Shown here: piece after piece, positions 1 through 8,157 of the stretch
How positions within the stretch are numbered: the first letter of the stretch is position 1
Layout: the number at the start of each line of letters is the position of its first letter
Assembly (NCBI GenBank): GCA_016285885.1
Contig: JAEERP010000002.1
Coordinates: 186,001 to 250,000, forward strand
Origin: Paludibacteraceae bacterium
Lineage (GTDB): Bacteria; Bacteroidota; Bacteroidia; Bacteroidales; Paludibacteraceae
Length of the DNA stretch: 64,000 nt
Direction of reading: 5' to 3'
Position numbers and translations under genes: made by a program
The notes under the pieces: generated by a model
What the model was told of the DNA's origin: nothing
Seen by the model: the letters and a program-made list of their open reading frames with translations, nothing else
Databases searched by the model: none

Positions 1-122
1 TTTTGGAGAATATAGAGAACGAAAAGGATAAAGAGAAAGAAGAGTTGTCCGAAATTTTTTCTTCAATAAAAAAAGGGACGATAGAGACTCGTTCAGTAGA
101 CCAACTACTTGGTGAATTATGA
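1..122 (+). CDS. Antitoxin of a RelE/YafQ-type module (3' end only)
   Basis: An open frame enters from the left edge and stops at 120-122. The last 39 codons read as a lysine- and glutamate-rich helix ending in SVDQLLGEL. The stop overlaps the start of the next gene (ATGA), the usual coupling of an antitoxin with its toxin. Only the C-terminal part is visible, so the DNA-binding fold cannot be named. Confidence 0.6.
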   Translation, partial: LENIENEKDKEKEELSEIFSSIKKGTIETRSVDQLLGEL

Positions 123-454
123 AGTACAATATAAAAACGATACCAAAATTCGATAAGCAGGCGAAGGCTCTTGCGAAGAAATATCCGTCTTTCAAAAAAG
201 ATCTTTCTGAATTGGTTGATGTATTGTCTGAAAATCCTCATGCGGGTGTTTTATTGTTTGAAAACGTATATAAGATTAGGATGAATATTACCTGCAAGAA
301 AAGAGGAAAGAGTGGAGGCGCAAGAGTTATATACGTAAACCTTTTTGAGAGAGTATTGAATGATGAATTAGTTCTTATTGCCATATATGACAAAAGCGAA
401 AGGTCAACTATGACGGATAAAGAAATTATTGAGGTAATAAAAAGTGCAATGTAG
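119..454 (+). CDS. RelE/YafQ-like type II toxin
   Basis: A small basic protein of 111 aa. The N-terminal stretch (KTIPKFDKQAKALAKKYPSF) and the central YKIRMNITCKKRGKSGGARVIY segment fit the RelE/ParE fold: a two-helix hairpin, then a beta sheet with a conserved basic patch. The late AIYDKSE motif is also common in this family. Such toxins cleave ribosome-bound mRNA and are held inactive by the co-encoded antitoxin. The start overlaps the upstream gene by four bases. The exact subfamily (RelE, YafQ or HigB) and target are not certain. Confidence 0.72.
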   Translation: MKYNIKTIPKFDKQAKALAKKYPSFKKDLSELVDVLSENPHAGVLLFENVYKIRMNITCKKRGKSGGARVIYVNLFERVLNDELVLIAIYDKSERSTMTDKEIIEVIKSAM

Positions 455-561
455 TTCTTCCCCTTTTGTTTGCAATAGTCTAAACATAAGTATGCCCCTT
501 TTAACGCATGGAAAATCCAAAGACATCTCCGTGCCTTCGTGAGCGTATGCAAGGAATGTTT

Positions 562-1359
562 TTACTTCTCAGTATTCTCCATGCCCAAAAGCTTCAATGC
601 GTTCTTGTACAAGATCGCGTCCCTTTCCTCTTGGGTCAGGTTGAGTCTGTTGAAGCGTTCCAGCTCCTCTTTGTGGTCCCACATCGGGTAATCCACGCCG
701 AACAGCATCTTCTCGACGCCATGGTTGTGGATCAGTTTCTCCGCATAGGCGGGCTCTAATTTCCACAGTGAACTGGAGGTGTCGAACCATACGTTTTTCC
801 CCACGAGGTATTTCTCAGACTCGTCCCATTGGGTGTATCCGCCGAAGTGGGCCGCCACCACCTTTAGGGTAGGGTGCTTCTCCAGCACGTGGGCGATGCG
901 CTTCGGCCCTGAATAGTCGTATCTGAAATCGCCCGCATGCACAAGTACCGGCATGCCCAGTCCGGCGATGACTTCATAGATATCGTCCATCTCACGCTCG
1001 TCGATCGGAAACTTCTGGAAGTCCGGGTGGAGCTTGATGCCCTTCAGTCCCGCGGAGTAGATGCGGATGAGCTCGTTCTCGTAGTTCTCGTACTCGGGGT
1101 GGATGGTGCCGAACCCGATGAACTCGGGGTGTTCGGAGACCTCTCCGATGATGTAGTTATTGATGGATTCCACTTGGTGGGGCGCTGTCGCCGTGGAGTG
1201 CACGATGTAGTAGTTGACGCCGATGCGTCGCCCGCTCGCCAATAAATTCTCCGGGCTACCGTTGTATTTCATCTGGATGTGGTAGAACTCGCCTATCGTG
1301 TTACTTGCTTTGTCCGCTATCTTGGCGGGATATATGTGTGCGTGGAAATCTATTATCAT
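562..1359 (-). CDS. Amidohydrolase-family metal-dependent hydrolase
   Basis: A 265-aa TIM-barrel hydrolase of the amidohydrolase 2 type. The N-terminal DFHAHI motif supplies two metal-binding histidines, KLHPDFQ lies mid-barrel, VLVHAGD gives a further histidine, AAHFGG another, and FGVDYPMW near the C-terminus carries the catalytic aspartate. Relatives hydrolyse or decarboxylate small aromatic or ring substrates; the substrate here is unknown. It lies downstream of cysK on the same strand, but a strong terminator (1442-1473) separates them, so it is probably an independent unit. The start at MIIDFHAH is the natural one, because the metal motif begins at once. Confidence 0.85.
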   Translation of the reverse strand: MIIDFHAHIYPAKIADKASNTIGEFYHIQMKYNGSPENLLASGRRIGVNYYIVHSTATAPHQVESINNYIIGEVSEHPEFIGFGTIHPEYENYENELIRIYSAGLKGIKLHPDFQKFPIDEREMDDIYEVIAGLGMPVLVHAGDFRYDYSGPKRIAHVLEKHPTLKVVAAHFGGYTQWDESEKYLVGKNVWFDTSSSLWKLEPAYAEKLIHNHGVEKMLFGVDYPMWDHKEELERFNRLNLTQEERDAILYKNALKLLGMENTEK

Positions 1360-1441
1360 ATGGCGTAAAAATATGTTCGGAAACTCTATTCTTGATGCGC
1401 GAAATTAGCAAATTTTGGCGAATCTATTCTCCGCTTGGCAT

Positions 1442-1473
1442 AAAAAAACCGACAAGTTTTTTCCTTGCCGGTT
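1442..1473 (-). terminator. Intrinsic terminator of the patB-cysK unit
   Basis: On the minus strand, stem AACCGGCAAG pairs with CTTGTCGGTT over 10 bp (one G-U) around a GAAAAAA-like loop, followed by a run of T. It lies 25 bp after the cysK stop. Confidence 0.85.
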
Positions 1474-1498
1474 TCCCCTTGAATGGATGATTTTATTT

Positions 1499-2437
1499 CT
1501 AATTGTTTGAGAACAAAGGCGTTGATAGGTATCTGTCTCCTGAGTCAGGAAGCAAGACCACGATGTTCTTCCCTTTGTTCTCGGGGCGGGCTGCCAGTAT
1601 CGAGGCCGCCTTCAGGGCTGCGCCGGAGGAGATGCCCACCAGGATGCCCTCGCTGACCGCGAAGTTCTTGCCTTCCGTGAATGCGTCCTCGTTCTCTATG
1701 GCGATCACCTCGTCGTAGATCTTCGTGTTCAACGTATCAGGGACGAAACCCGCGCCGATGCCTTGGATCTTGTGTGCTCCCGCCGTGCCTTTCGACAGGA
1801 CAGGCGAAGTGGCGGGCTCCACCGCTACCACCTTCACGTTCGGGTTCTTGGACTTCAGGAATTCTCCTACGCCAGATAAGGTACCGCCTGTTCCCACACC
1901 CGCCACGAAGATGTCCACCTTGCCGTCTGTCTGGTCCCATATCTCAGGACCGGTGGTCTCCTTGTGCGCCTTCGGGTTGGCTGGGTTGACGAACTGCCCA
2001 AGGATGATGGAGCCTTGGATCTCCTTGTTGAGCTCCTCCGCCTTAGCGATGGCGCCCTTCATACCCTTCGCACCTTCGGTCAGTACGATCTCCGCACCGT
2101 AGGCCTTCAGCAGGTTGCGGCGTTCCATGCTCATGGTGTCCGGCAAGGTCAATATCGCTTTGTAACCCTTTGCGGCAGCTACGGCGGCGAGACCGATGCC
2201 CGTGTTGCCGGAGGTCGGCTCGATGATGGTGGCGCCTGGCTTCAGGAGCCCCTTCTTCTCCGCGTCCTCGATCATGGCGAGGGCTACACGGTCCTTGACG
2301 GAACCTGCAGGGTTGAGGTATTCCAACTTCGCTAAAAGTGTCGCGTTTGTCACGCCTGTTTTCTTAGCATAATTGTTGAGTTTCATCAGCGGCGTGTTGC
2401 CAATCAACTCCAATGCGCTTTCGATAATCTTAGCCAT
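1499..2437 (-). CDS. cysK: Cysteine synthase A (O-acetylserine sulfhydrylase), copy 1
   Basis: A 312-aa PLP enzyme that makes cysteine from O-acetylserine and sulfide. It has all the family marks: [10 protein letters not shown] at the start, PLP lysine in NPAGSVKDR, substrate loop [14 protein letters not shown]-phosphate loop [10 protein letters not shown], and GISSGAA and [10 protein letters not shown] near the end. It is about 90% identical by eye to the cysK at 34468-35406, so the two are recent duplicates or are kept alike by gene conversion. It lies 87 bp downstream of patB and is probably co-transcribed: PatB can release a thiol or sulfide that CysK fixes. A clear terminator follows. 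Confidence 0.95.
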   Translation of the reverse strand: MAKIIESALELIGNTPLMKLNNYAKKTGVTNATLLAKLEYLNPAGSVKDRVALAMIEDAEKKGLLKPGATIIEPTSGNTGIGLAAVAAAKGYKAILTLPDTMSMERRNLLKAYGAEIVLTEGAKGMKGAIAKAEELNKEIQGSIILGQFVNPANPKAHKETTGPEIWDQTDGKVDIFVAGVGTGGTLSGVGEFLKSKNPNVKVVAVEPATSPVLSKGTAGAHKIQGIGAGFVPDTLNTKIYDEVIAIENEDAFTEGKNFAVSEGILVGISSGAALKAASILAARPENKGKNIVVLLPDSGDRYLSTPLFSNN

Positions 2438-2524
2438 ATGTTTTATGATTTATGTAACTGTTTCACACTCTTCTTTTCTTACCAATGTAGGGATATTTGA
2501 CGGATCATCCAATCCTGTTGCCCC

Positions 2525-3712
2525 TTATTTTATTGCCTTTTTAAGTTCCTGTAAGGCCTTCTCCAACACGCTTTTAGGGGAGGCCACGTTGAGGCGCATG
2601 AAGCCCTCCCCGCCCGGACCGAACATGGCGCCGTCGTTGAGCGCCAGGTGTGCCTGGTTGACGAACAGGTCTATCAGACCGGCGTGCGTGAGTCCCAACC
2701 CTCGGCAGTCGAGCCACACCAAGAAGGAGGCTTGCGGACGTAGGGGCTTGATGGCTGGGATATTGTCCGAAAGGAAATCCTCCACGAAGATGATGTTCTT
2801 CTCGATGTAGGCGAGCATCTGCCGTCTCCACTCCTCGCCCTCCTCGAAGGCGGCTATGGTGGCTATCGGGGCGAAGATATGCGCCTCGTTGAACTCGTTG
2901 GAGGCCATCCACCTGAACAGTGGGCGGCGGATCTCCTCGTTGGGCACGATGACGTATGAGCTGACGACGCCAGCCATGTTGAAAGTCTTGGAGGGTGCGC
3001 CCAAGGTGATGCTGCAGCTCTCCGCCTCCGCCGATACCGAGGCGAACGGGATGTGCTTATGTCCGAACAACGCCAGGTCGCAGTGGATCTCGTCGCTGAG
3101 GACGAGGACGTTGTTGGCGGCGCAGATCTTCGCGACACGTTCGAGCGTCTTCCTGCTCCAGACGATGCCGCCGGGATTGTGCGGGTTGCAGAGTATCAGC
3201 AGACGGTTCAGCGGGTCCGCCGCCAAGCGCTCCAACCCTTCGAAGTCCATCTCGTATCCCTTCAGGCGGCCGTCGTTTCCACGGATCTCCTTGAGCGGGT
3301 TGTTGACGACCTCGTGGCGGTTTCCCTCCGGCGTGATGCGGAACGGGTGGTACACGGGTGGTTGGATGATGACGCGCTCCTCCGGCTTGAGCATTGCGTT
3401 GACGACGATTCCGATGCCTTTCACGACGCCAGGCACGTAGGTGAGCCAATGGCTTTTGACGGTCCATTGATGATGGTCTGCGATCCATTTCCGGATCGAT
3501 GTCTCCCATTGGTCGGGTGGGAGGGTATAGCCAAGGATAGGGTGATCCAGTCGTTTCCTTATCGCGTCGATGATGAAGGGAGGCGTGGCGAAATCCATGT
3601 CGGCCACCCACAGAGGCAGCAGGTCCTCCCGTCCGAAGCGTCTTCCCAGAAATTCATGCTTCACGTCGTGGGAGCCCGTTCGGTCGATTATTGTGTCGAA
3701 ATCGTATTCCAT
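2525..3712 (-). CDS. patB: PatB/MalY-type cysteine-S-conjugate beta-lyase (cystathionine beta-lyase)
   Basis: A 395-aa fold-type I PLP aminotransferase-like protein. Seen: LPLWVADMDFATPP at the N-terminus (typical of MalY/PatB), YGYTLPP-like ILGYTLPP, LCNPHNPGG, SDEIHCDL (PLP aspartate) and APSKTFNMAG with the Schiff-base lysine. PatB enzymes cleave the C-S bond of cystathionine or S-substituted cysteines, giving pyruvate, ammonia and a thiol. Upstream of cysK1 on the same strand, it fits release of organic sulfur from cysteine conjugates, or conversion of cystathionine to homocysteine. Which substrate dominates cannot be read from sequence. Its start has no strong Shine-Dalgarno, as is common in this phylum. 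Confidence 0.9.
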   Translation of the reverse strand: MEYDFDTIIDRTGSHDVKHEFLGRRFGREDLLPLWVADMDFATPPFIIDAIRKRLDHPILGYTLPPDQWETSIRKWIADHHQWTVKSHWLTYVPGVVKGIGIVVNAMLKPEERVIIQPPVYHPFRITPEGNRHEVVNNPLKEIRGNDGRLKGYEMDFEGLERLAADPLNRLLILCNPHNPGGIVWSRKTLERVAKICAANNVLVLSDEIHCDLALFGHKHIPFASVSAEAESCSITLGAPSKTFNMAGVVSSYVIVPNEEIRRPLFRWMASNEFNEAHIFAPIATIAAFEEGEEWRRQMLAYIEKNIIFVEDFLSDNIPAIKPLRPQASFLVWLDCRGLGLTHAGLIDLFVNQAHLALNDGAMFGPGGEGFMRLNVASPKSVLEKALQELKKAIK

Positions 3713-3851
3713 AAGTTTGTTATCGAATTTATTGTACCCCGAAGTTACATTTAATTTTTCGAATGGAGTGTGGGGCGGACGCTTTTTTTGCGTGGAATCT
3801 GTGTGGAAATTTACTGTTTAGCTATCTTTCACGCTCTTCACTCATGGAGGC

Positions 3852-3983
3852 ATGTTGATGGACTTGCGGGAATTATTAGGACGTGATGTCGATTTGGTGG
3901 AGGAAGGCTCACTACGTCCATATGCCGCGGAAACAGCTAATCGTGATAAGATACTGATTTATGAGAGAAAAAGCGAGGGATAA
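3852..3983 (+). pseudogene. Remnant of MntA-type nucleotidyltransferase antitoxin (C-terminal 40 aa)
   Basis: Reading from 3852, the frame gives DLRELLGRDVDLVEEGSLRP, then an ETANRDKILIYER ending before the stop at 3981-3983. This is the characteristic C-terminal half of minimal nucleotidyltransferases of the MntA/HepT (HEPN/MNT) module. The N-terminal GSxARG-type catalytic segment is absent upstream, so the gene is truncated. Its stop overlaps the start of a HepT fragment, as in intact modules. Confidence 0.65.
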
Positions 3984-4043
3984 GGGACGGTTGATGGATA
4001 TCATCGAGTACTCAGGCAATGTAATTTCTACCCCACCAAATCC
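3961..4043 (+). pseudogene. Remnant of HepT-like (DUF86/HEPN) toxin, N-terminal part
   Basis: The frame from ATG 3961 begins MREKARDKGRLMDIIEYSGN, the usual opening of DUF86/HepT ribonucleases. It overlaps the MntA remnant in the standard way. After about 20 codons similarity ends; the sequence then runs into the palindromic element at 4044. The RX4-6H HEPN catalytic motif is missing. The module is therefore dead, perhaps broken by insertion or deletion at the palindrome. Confidence 0.6.
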
Positions 4044-4085
4044 ACTTTCGAACGAAACGCGTATTTACGCAAAACATTCGAAAGT
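4044..4085. repeat. Palindromic element with GCGTATTTACGC core
   Basis: An imperfect inverted repeat: outer arms ACTTTCGAA/TTCGAAAGT, inner core GCGTA-TT-TACGC. Two relatives with the same core but different arms lie at 4344-4381 and 5895-5932, inside the long repeats around the ATPase gene. The rest of 3984-4214 holds no gene that I can see. Confidence 0.7.
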
Positions 4086-4214
4086 AGTTAGGCGGTTAAT
4101 TATTTAGATGTGGTTTTTCCTTTGCTTTTGGCAGACATGTGATCCTCTCCTTTAAGAGTCGTAGTGTTTTGTTGTTTTAGATATACTGATTTTCAGTCTA
4201 TTAAATAAGTTTTA

Positions 4215-4381
4215 TACACTTTTTCGGGCGACTTTTCGTTATGTCTTCACACTTTTTCGGGTGACTTTTATCAATAAGTGCACACTTTTTCGGGCGACTT
4301 TTGTTTCCTCCATCCTTAAATTGTAGTGGCTTAGAGAGGGACATTCGAACGGAATGCGTATTTACGCAAAATATTCGAAAG
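4215..4381. repeat. Left copy of a 167-bp direct repeat with three iterons
   Basis: Nearly identical to 5766-5932 (by eye more than 90% over the first 125 bp, then diverging arms around the same palindrome core). It contains three copies of ACACTTTTTCGGGYGACTTT starting at 4216, 4249 and 4282, an exact 33-bp period with 12-bp spacers. It lies just past the 3' end of the ATPase gene. Both copies end in the GCGTATTTACGC palindrome. Confidence 0.9.
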
Positions 4382-4413
4382 TTTGGAAATGGCGGAATCT
4401 ACACAATAAACAG

Positions 4414-5736
4414 CTACAACTCCGTCAAAAGGAATCCCATATAGAACGGCAAGGTCAACAATGCGCCATCCCTTCCGATATTGTAATCACCTAATTTTAG
4501 GGCATCATACACATGATACTTCTCGGGGTGTTTCAGTAGTGTGGACATGGACTTTGCATTGCCTGTCCGAGCCTTGCACTCCACAGGCACACACTTTCCT
4601 TTGTACCGAATCACAAAATCGATTTCTATTCCATCGGTTTTTTGGTAATAATATAATTTGCGTCCCATTTTGCAAAGAAAGTCAGCCATTATATTCTCGT
4701 AGATGGCTCCCTTGTAACTGAGCAGATTCCCCTGTAAAATGTCTGATTGTGTCCCCGTATCTAACATGCTGACAAACAAGCCTGTGTCGGTCATATACAC
4801 CTTGAACGAGTCATGTATCGCATTGCCACTCAACGGCAACTCTGTTGTCGTCAAATTATAGCAACGCTGAATGATCCCTGCATCCTCAATCCATTGCAGA
4901 CAACCAATATATTCTTTGCTTCGTCCTCCCTTCCGAACCGTGGAGAACGAGAACTTTTTGTTATCCTTGCTCAACTGACGAGGTATCGATTCGAAACATT
5001 CACGAATTCTGTTTTTATCCGCAGGGTTGGCATACTTCACCATGTCGGACTTGTACTCATCCACAATACTCCGCTGAACTGCTATGACTTGATTGATGTC
5101 CCGTGTGTTTAGGAAAGCATGAACAGCCGCCGGCATTCCTCCGACCACAATATACTCCAACAGCAACTGCCTCATTCGATTGTGGATCGTCTGCGGTACA
5201 GGTGTCTCCTCTGCCAGCAACTTTTTCAACAAGTCGAAAACGGATTCCTGCAAACCATTTGCCCAAAGCCACTCCTCAAAATCCATCGGATACATATCCA
5301 CAATCGTCTCAAACCCGACCGGGATTGACGTTTCCGAATCGGATGACCGATAGCCGCTCACACCAAGCAATGAGCCGGTACATATAACATCGTATCTGCC
5401 ATCCAACTTGAAAAATTTCAGTGCAGCTCGAGCTTGCGGACAGTCTTGTATCTCGTCCAACACCAGACATGTCTTTTTCGCTTCAAAACGAGCAGTCGGA
5501 ACAGCGGCTGAAATCGCAACGGTCAAATAATCAACCTGTAAAGACCCCTTGAACAACTCACACAAATCCTTCTGCTCATGGAAATCAATATAGACTACAT
5601 TCTTATAATTTTTACGAGCAAACGACAGTACCGAGCTCGTCTTCCCACATTGACGACACCCTTTGATAACCAATGGATTCCTTTCTGATGAATTTTTCCA
5701 TTGTGCAAAAAAACTGTCTATCTTTCTGTTATACAT
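4414..5736 (-). CDS. Solitary AAA ATPase with DUF4143 C-terminal domain
   Basis: A 440-aa protein of the AAA_14/DUF4143 family. Walker A is GCRQCGKTS (about residue 26), Walker B is CLVLDEIQDCP (about 90-100), a sensor CTGSLLG follows, and the C-terminal third has the IEIDFVIRYKGKCVPVECKA segment, which resembles a PD-(D/E)XK nuclease core (D…E-x-K). Function is unknown; these genes are numerous and scattered in anaerobe genomes. A TAAATTTG -7 box lies at 5760-5767, touching the right flanking repeat. The gene is bracketed by 167-bp direct repeats, which suggests it moves or duplicates as a cassette. No partner gene is seen. Confidence 0.85.
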   Translation of the reverse strand: MYNRKIDSFFAQWKNSSERNPLVIKGCRQCGKTSSVLSFARKNYKNVVYIDFHEQKDLCELFKGSLQVDYLTVAISAAVPTARFEAKKTCLVLDEIQDCPQARAALKFFKLDGRYDVICTGSLLGVSGYRSSDSETSIPVGFETIVDMYPMDFEEWLWANGLQESVFDLLKKLLAEETPVPQTIHNRMRQLLLEYIVVGGMPAAVHAFLNTRDINQVIAVQRSIVDEYKSDMVKYANPADKNRIRECFESIPRQLSKDNKKFSFSTVRKGGRSKEYIGCLQWIEDAGIIQRCYNLTTTELPLSGNAIHDSFKVYMTDTGLFVSMLDTGTQSDILQGNLLSYKGAIYENIMADFLCKMGRKLYYYQKTDGIEIDFVIRYKGKCVPVECKARTGNAKSMSTLLKHPEKYHVYDALKLGDYNIGRDGALLTLPFYMGFLLTEL

Positions 5737-5759
5737 GTATATGCAAATTTGTTACGATG

Positions 5760-5767
5760 CAAATTTA
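5760..5767 (-). promoter_or_regulatory. -7 box of the DUF4143 ATPase gene
   Basis: The minus strand reads TAAATTTG, an exact match to the Bacteroidetes TAnnTTTG box, 24 bp before the start codon. It lies at the edge of the right direct repeat, so upstream control DNA would be the iteron array itself. Confidence 0.6.
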
Positions 5768-5932
5768 CACTTTTTCGGGCGACTTTTCATCATGTCTTCA
5801 CACTTTTTCGGGTGACTTTTATCAATTAGTGTACACTTTTTCGGGCGACTTTTGTTTCCTCCATCCTCAAATTGTAGTGACTAGAGAGGAGTTTATTCTA
5901 ACGAAACGCGTATTTACGCATTCCGTTAGAAT
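5766..5932. repeat. Right copy of the 167-bp direct repeat with three iterons
   Basis: Iterons start at 5767, 5800 and 5833, the same 33-bp period as the left copy. The terminal palindrome at 5895-5932 has arms ATTCTAACG/CGTTAGAAT around GCGTATTTACGC, so the core is kept while the arms differ from the left copy with compensating changes. Stretch 5933-6092 holds no gene that I can see. Confidence 0.9.
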
Positions 5933-6092
5933 GGGGGCGAAGGTGTGCGGGAACGGACAAATAGGTCCGGAAGCGATTTAAGTTTCTGCGAGGGTTGGAA
6001 AGTGATGGATGGGCGGATTACAAATAGAAGGGGACTTCCAAGAATTATATTCCAAAATGACAAAAACGGACATTGGGATAAAAAATAAGCTC

Positions 6093-6100
6093 TATATTTG
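6093..6100 (+). promoter_or_regulatory. -7 box of the putAbiC-like operon
   Basis: TATATTTG, matching TAnnTTTG, 25 bp before the first ATG. A TTG at 6073-6075 is 17 bp upstream, slightly short for the usual -33 spacing. Confidence 0.5.
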
Positions 6101-6125
6101 CGAAGTTTAATAATAAATTTGGTCA

Positions 6126-7127
6126 ATGAAAAATCAATATACTACAAATCAGGATGCGTCGCAATCAGAAAAAGATTGGAAAAAATGGCTGATAATATTT
6201 GCCATAGTGATTACTGTAATATGGTTTTCTGCTGGAATAATTTGTAACATATGGGGAGATAATTGGAATGCATTTAAAGATATATTCAATGCCATAAACG
6301 CACTTTTTTCTGGCTTAGCTGCCGCGGGAATGGTTGTCACTCTTTGGATGCAAAAAGATGAGTTGACGCAACAACGTGCTGCAACGAATGAAGGCACAGA
6401 AGCTCAACTTCAGCAAACAGAAACATTAAAAAATTTAGTGGAAGAGACAAGGGCAAACACCAATGCTTTGATTCAACAAGGGGGAGTAATCGAACGTTTG
6501 CAAAAGGAAATGGAGGAGCAAAAGATAATTTTGGCTGAAAGTTTGAAACAAACGGGTATTTCTAGACTGGAGGATATAATCTACAAAACTATTGATCAAC
6601 ATAATAACATCATAAATAATCTATCAGGTCCAATTAATGGTAAAAAATATGAAAAATTGGAATATTTAGAACTTTGGGCGGAAAAATATACACATGATGC
6701 AGTAAGTGTTATGGGGGATGCACATTACCTATCAGATGGAAATGAACCAGGAATGGTAACAATGGTCCCCAACTCTAGTTTTCTTTTTTCCGCGATGTCA
6801 AATTGTATAAATGTCATTCTTCCTATTCTTAAGTATATAGATGAAGCAGATATTCTCAAAGACAATGAAGCTGGAAAGGAGTTTGATAATAAATACAGAT
6901 ATTTTTCTTGGATTATGGGAACAATATCATATTCTGAACTATACCTATTAAGACGTTATTATTGGGATAATGCTCTTTATCCAGATTTTAAAAGGATATG
7001 CGAAAAATATGCTCTGCTAGAAGGTATACGTTTACATGAAGATAAAAGTTATGACAACGATCCTGCCTATTACCACGAAATCGCCAGAAGTAAATACATT
7101 GATAGCAAATCTCCGGTTTTACAATAA
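6126..7127 (+). CDS. putAbiC-like membrane/coiled-coil protein 1
   Basis: 333 aa. An N-terminal transmembrane helix (WLIIFAIVITVIWFSAGIIC), then a second hydrophobic stretch with the INALFSGLAAAGMVVTLWMQ motif, a long Gln/Glu-rich coiled coil (about 75-145), then a helical domain with ISRLEDIIYKTIDQHNNII. This layout is that of the 'putative phage abortive infection protein' family (putAbiC-like). It is first of three consecutive genes with the same architecture and is strongly AT-rich against the neighbouring nif-like genes, a sign of transfer. A defence role is inferred from the family name and the setting, not shown. Confidence 0.65.
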   Translation: MKNQYTTNQDASQSEKDWKKWLIIFAIVITVIWFSAGIICNIWGDNWNAFKDIFNAINALFSGLAAAGMVVTLWMQKDELTQQRAATNEGTEAQLQQTETLKNLVEETRANTNALIQQGGVIERLQKEMEEQKIILAESLKQTGISRLEDIIYKTIDQHNNIINNLSGPINGKKYEKLEYLELWAEKYTHDAVSVMGDAHYLSDGNEPGMVTMVPNSSFLFSAMSNCINVILPILKYIDEADILKDNEAGKEFDNKYRYFSWIMGTISYSELYLLRRYYWDNALYPDFKRICEKYALLEGIRLHEDKSYDNDPAYYHEIARSKYIDSKSPVLQ

Positions 7128-7154
7128 ATAGTGGACATCTCTTATATTTATAGA

Positions 7155-8153
7155 ATGATGAAACCAAATATATTCAACAATATGACAAAGCAAGAAATAA
7201 ACAAGCATACCTCAGAAGAGAATCAAATGAAATCTGGGGAAGGGAACTGCACAGAAGAAACACCAAAGAAATTTTGGGATATAGAGAATTTTAAAATGTG
7301 GATTGTGATAATTTCAGTAATTCTGATTGCATTTTATATATCTGTATACCTCTGTATAAACAATGCAGGTGATAGAGGGACTTTCGGAGACACATTCGGA
7401 GCTGTTAATGCATTGTTTTCAGGACTTGCTTTTGCAGGAATGTATGTAGCATTGACTCTCCAACGCAAAGAATTCAAACTCCAGCGCGAGGAGTTTGAAA
7501 AAAACACGGATGCTCTTAAAAGTCAAAAGGAAGAAATGACCAATCAAAAGAAGGAATTGGAGCAACAGAAAAAGATAATGGCAGAGCAACTAAAATTAGC
7601 AGGCATCTCACAAGTAGAAAGCACATTGTTCTACATGTTGGGACAACATGACAATATTATAAATTGTTTATCTGCTAAAACACCTAAAGCAATAAATGGG
7701 ATGCCAAATTATACTGTAATAAAAGGAATAGATTATATTAATCACTTGAATGACAAAATTATTAAACCTAATGAGAGATACTATCTTGACGACTCAGAAA
7801 GAATTAAATTGTTTCCTTACATTAATAACTTAATGCAAATTTTTAAATATATAGATGAAACCGATGTCTTGAAGAATGATGATGATGTTGATGATGAATT
7901 TGAAAAAAGACACAAATATTGTTCTATGGTGACAAGTTCTTTGTCAAACAATGAGTTAATATTGATTGATTATTATTTGTCCATATATACTGGCATAGAA
8001 TTAAACAGATTATGTACAATATATGCCTTGCTTGAAAATAAGAAAAATCCGAATGAATCAAAACCCAACGGACCAAAATATAACATAGATGAAGCCAAAG
8101 GTTATTTTAAGACAGACCGAGAGAGAAAGATTAAGGAGGGGAAAAGAAAGTAA
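7155..8153 (+). CDS. putAbiC-like membrane/coiled-coil protein 2
   Basis: About 332 aa, a diverged paralogue of the gene before it. Seen: a transmembrane helix (MWIVIISVILIAFYISVYLC), the GDTFGAVNALFSGLAFAGMY motif, a coiled coil rich in K, E and Q, then ISQVESTLFYMLGQHDNIIN. The frame is open from a GTG at 7131, only 4 bp after the previous stop; the first ATG is at 7155 and another candidate is at 7182. I chose 7155, but translational coupling to the GTG is possible. Co-transcribed with its neighbours. It may form hetero-oligomers with genes 1 and 3 (inference). Confidence 0.62.
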   Translation: MMKPNIFNNMTKQEINKHTSEENQMKSGEGNCTEETPKKFWDIENFKMWIVIISVILIAFYISVYLCINNAGDRGTFGDTFGAVNALFSGLAFAGMYVALTLQRKEFKLQREEFEKNTDALKSQKEEMTNQKKELEQQKKIMAEQLKLAGISQVESTLFYMLGQHDNIINCLSAKTPKAINGMPNYTVIKGIDYINHLNDKIIKPNERYYLDDSERIKLFPYINNLMQIFKYIDETDVLKNDDDVDDEFEKRHKYCSMVTSSLSNNELILIDYYLSIYTGIELNRLCTIYALLENKKNPNESKPNGPKYNIDEAKGYFKTDRERKIKEGKRK

Positions 8154-8157
8154 CATT

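Noticed and set aside
4215-4310. CRISPR-like array (repeat with regular spacing)
   Set aside because: Only three units, 12-bp spacers, no cas gene, and the whole array is duplicated including spacers; iterons fit better.
5673-5981. Plus-strand ORF with repeated YTFSGDF peptides
   Set aside because: It is the translation of the DNA iterons (33-bp period keeps frame) and overlaps the ATPase gene start; no ribosome site.
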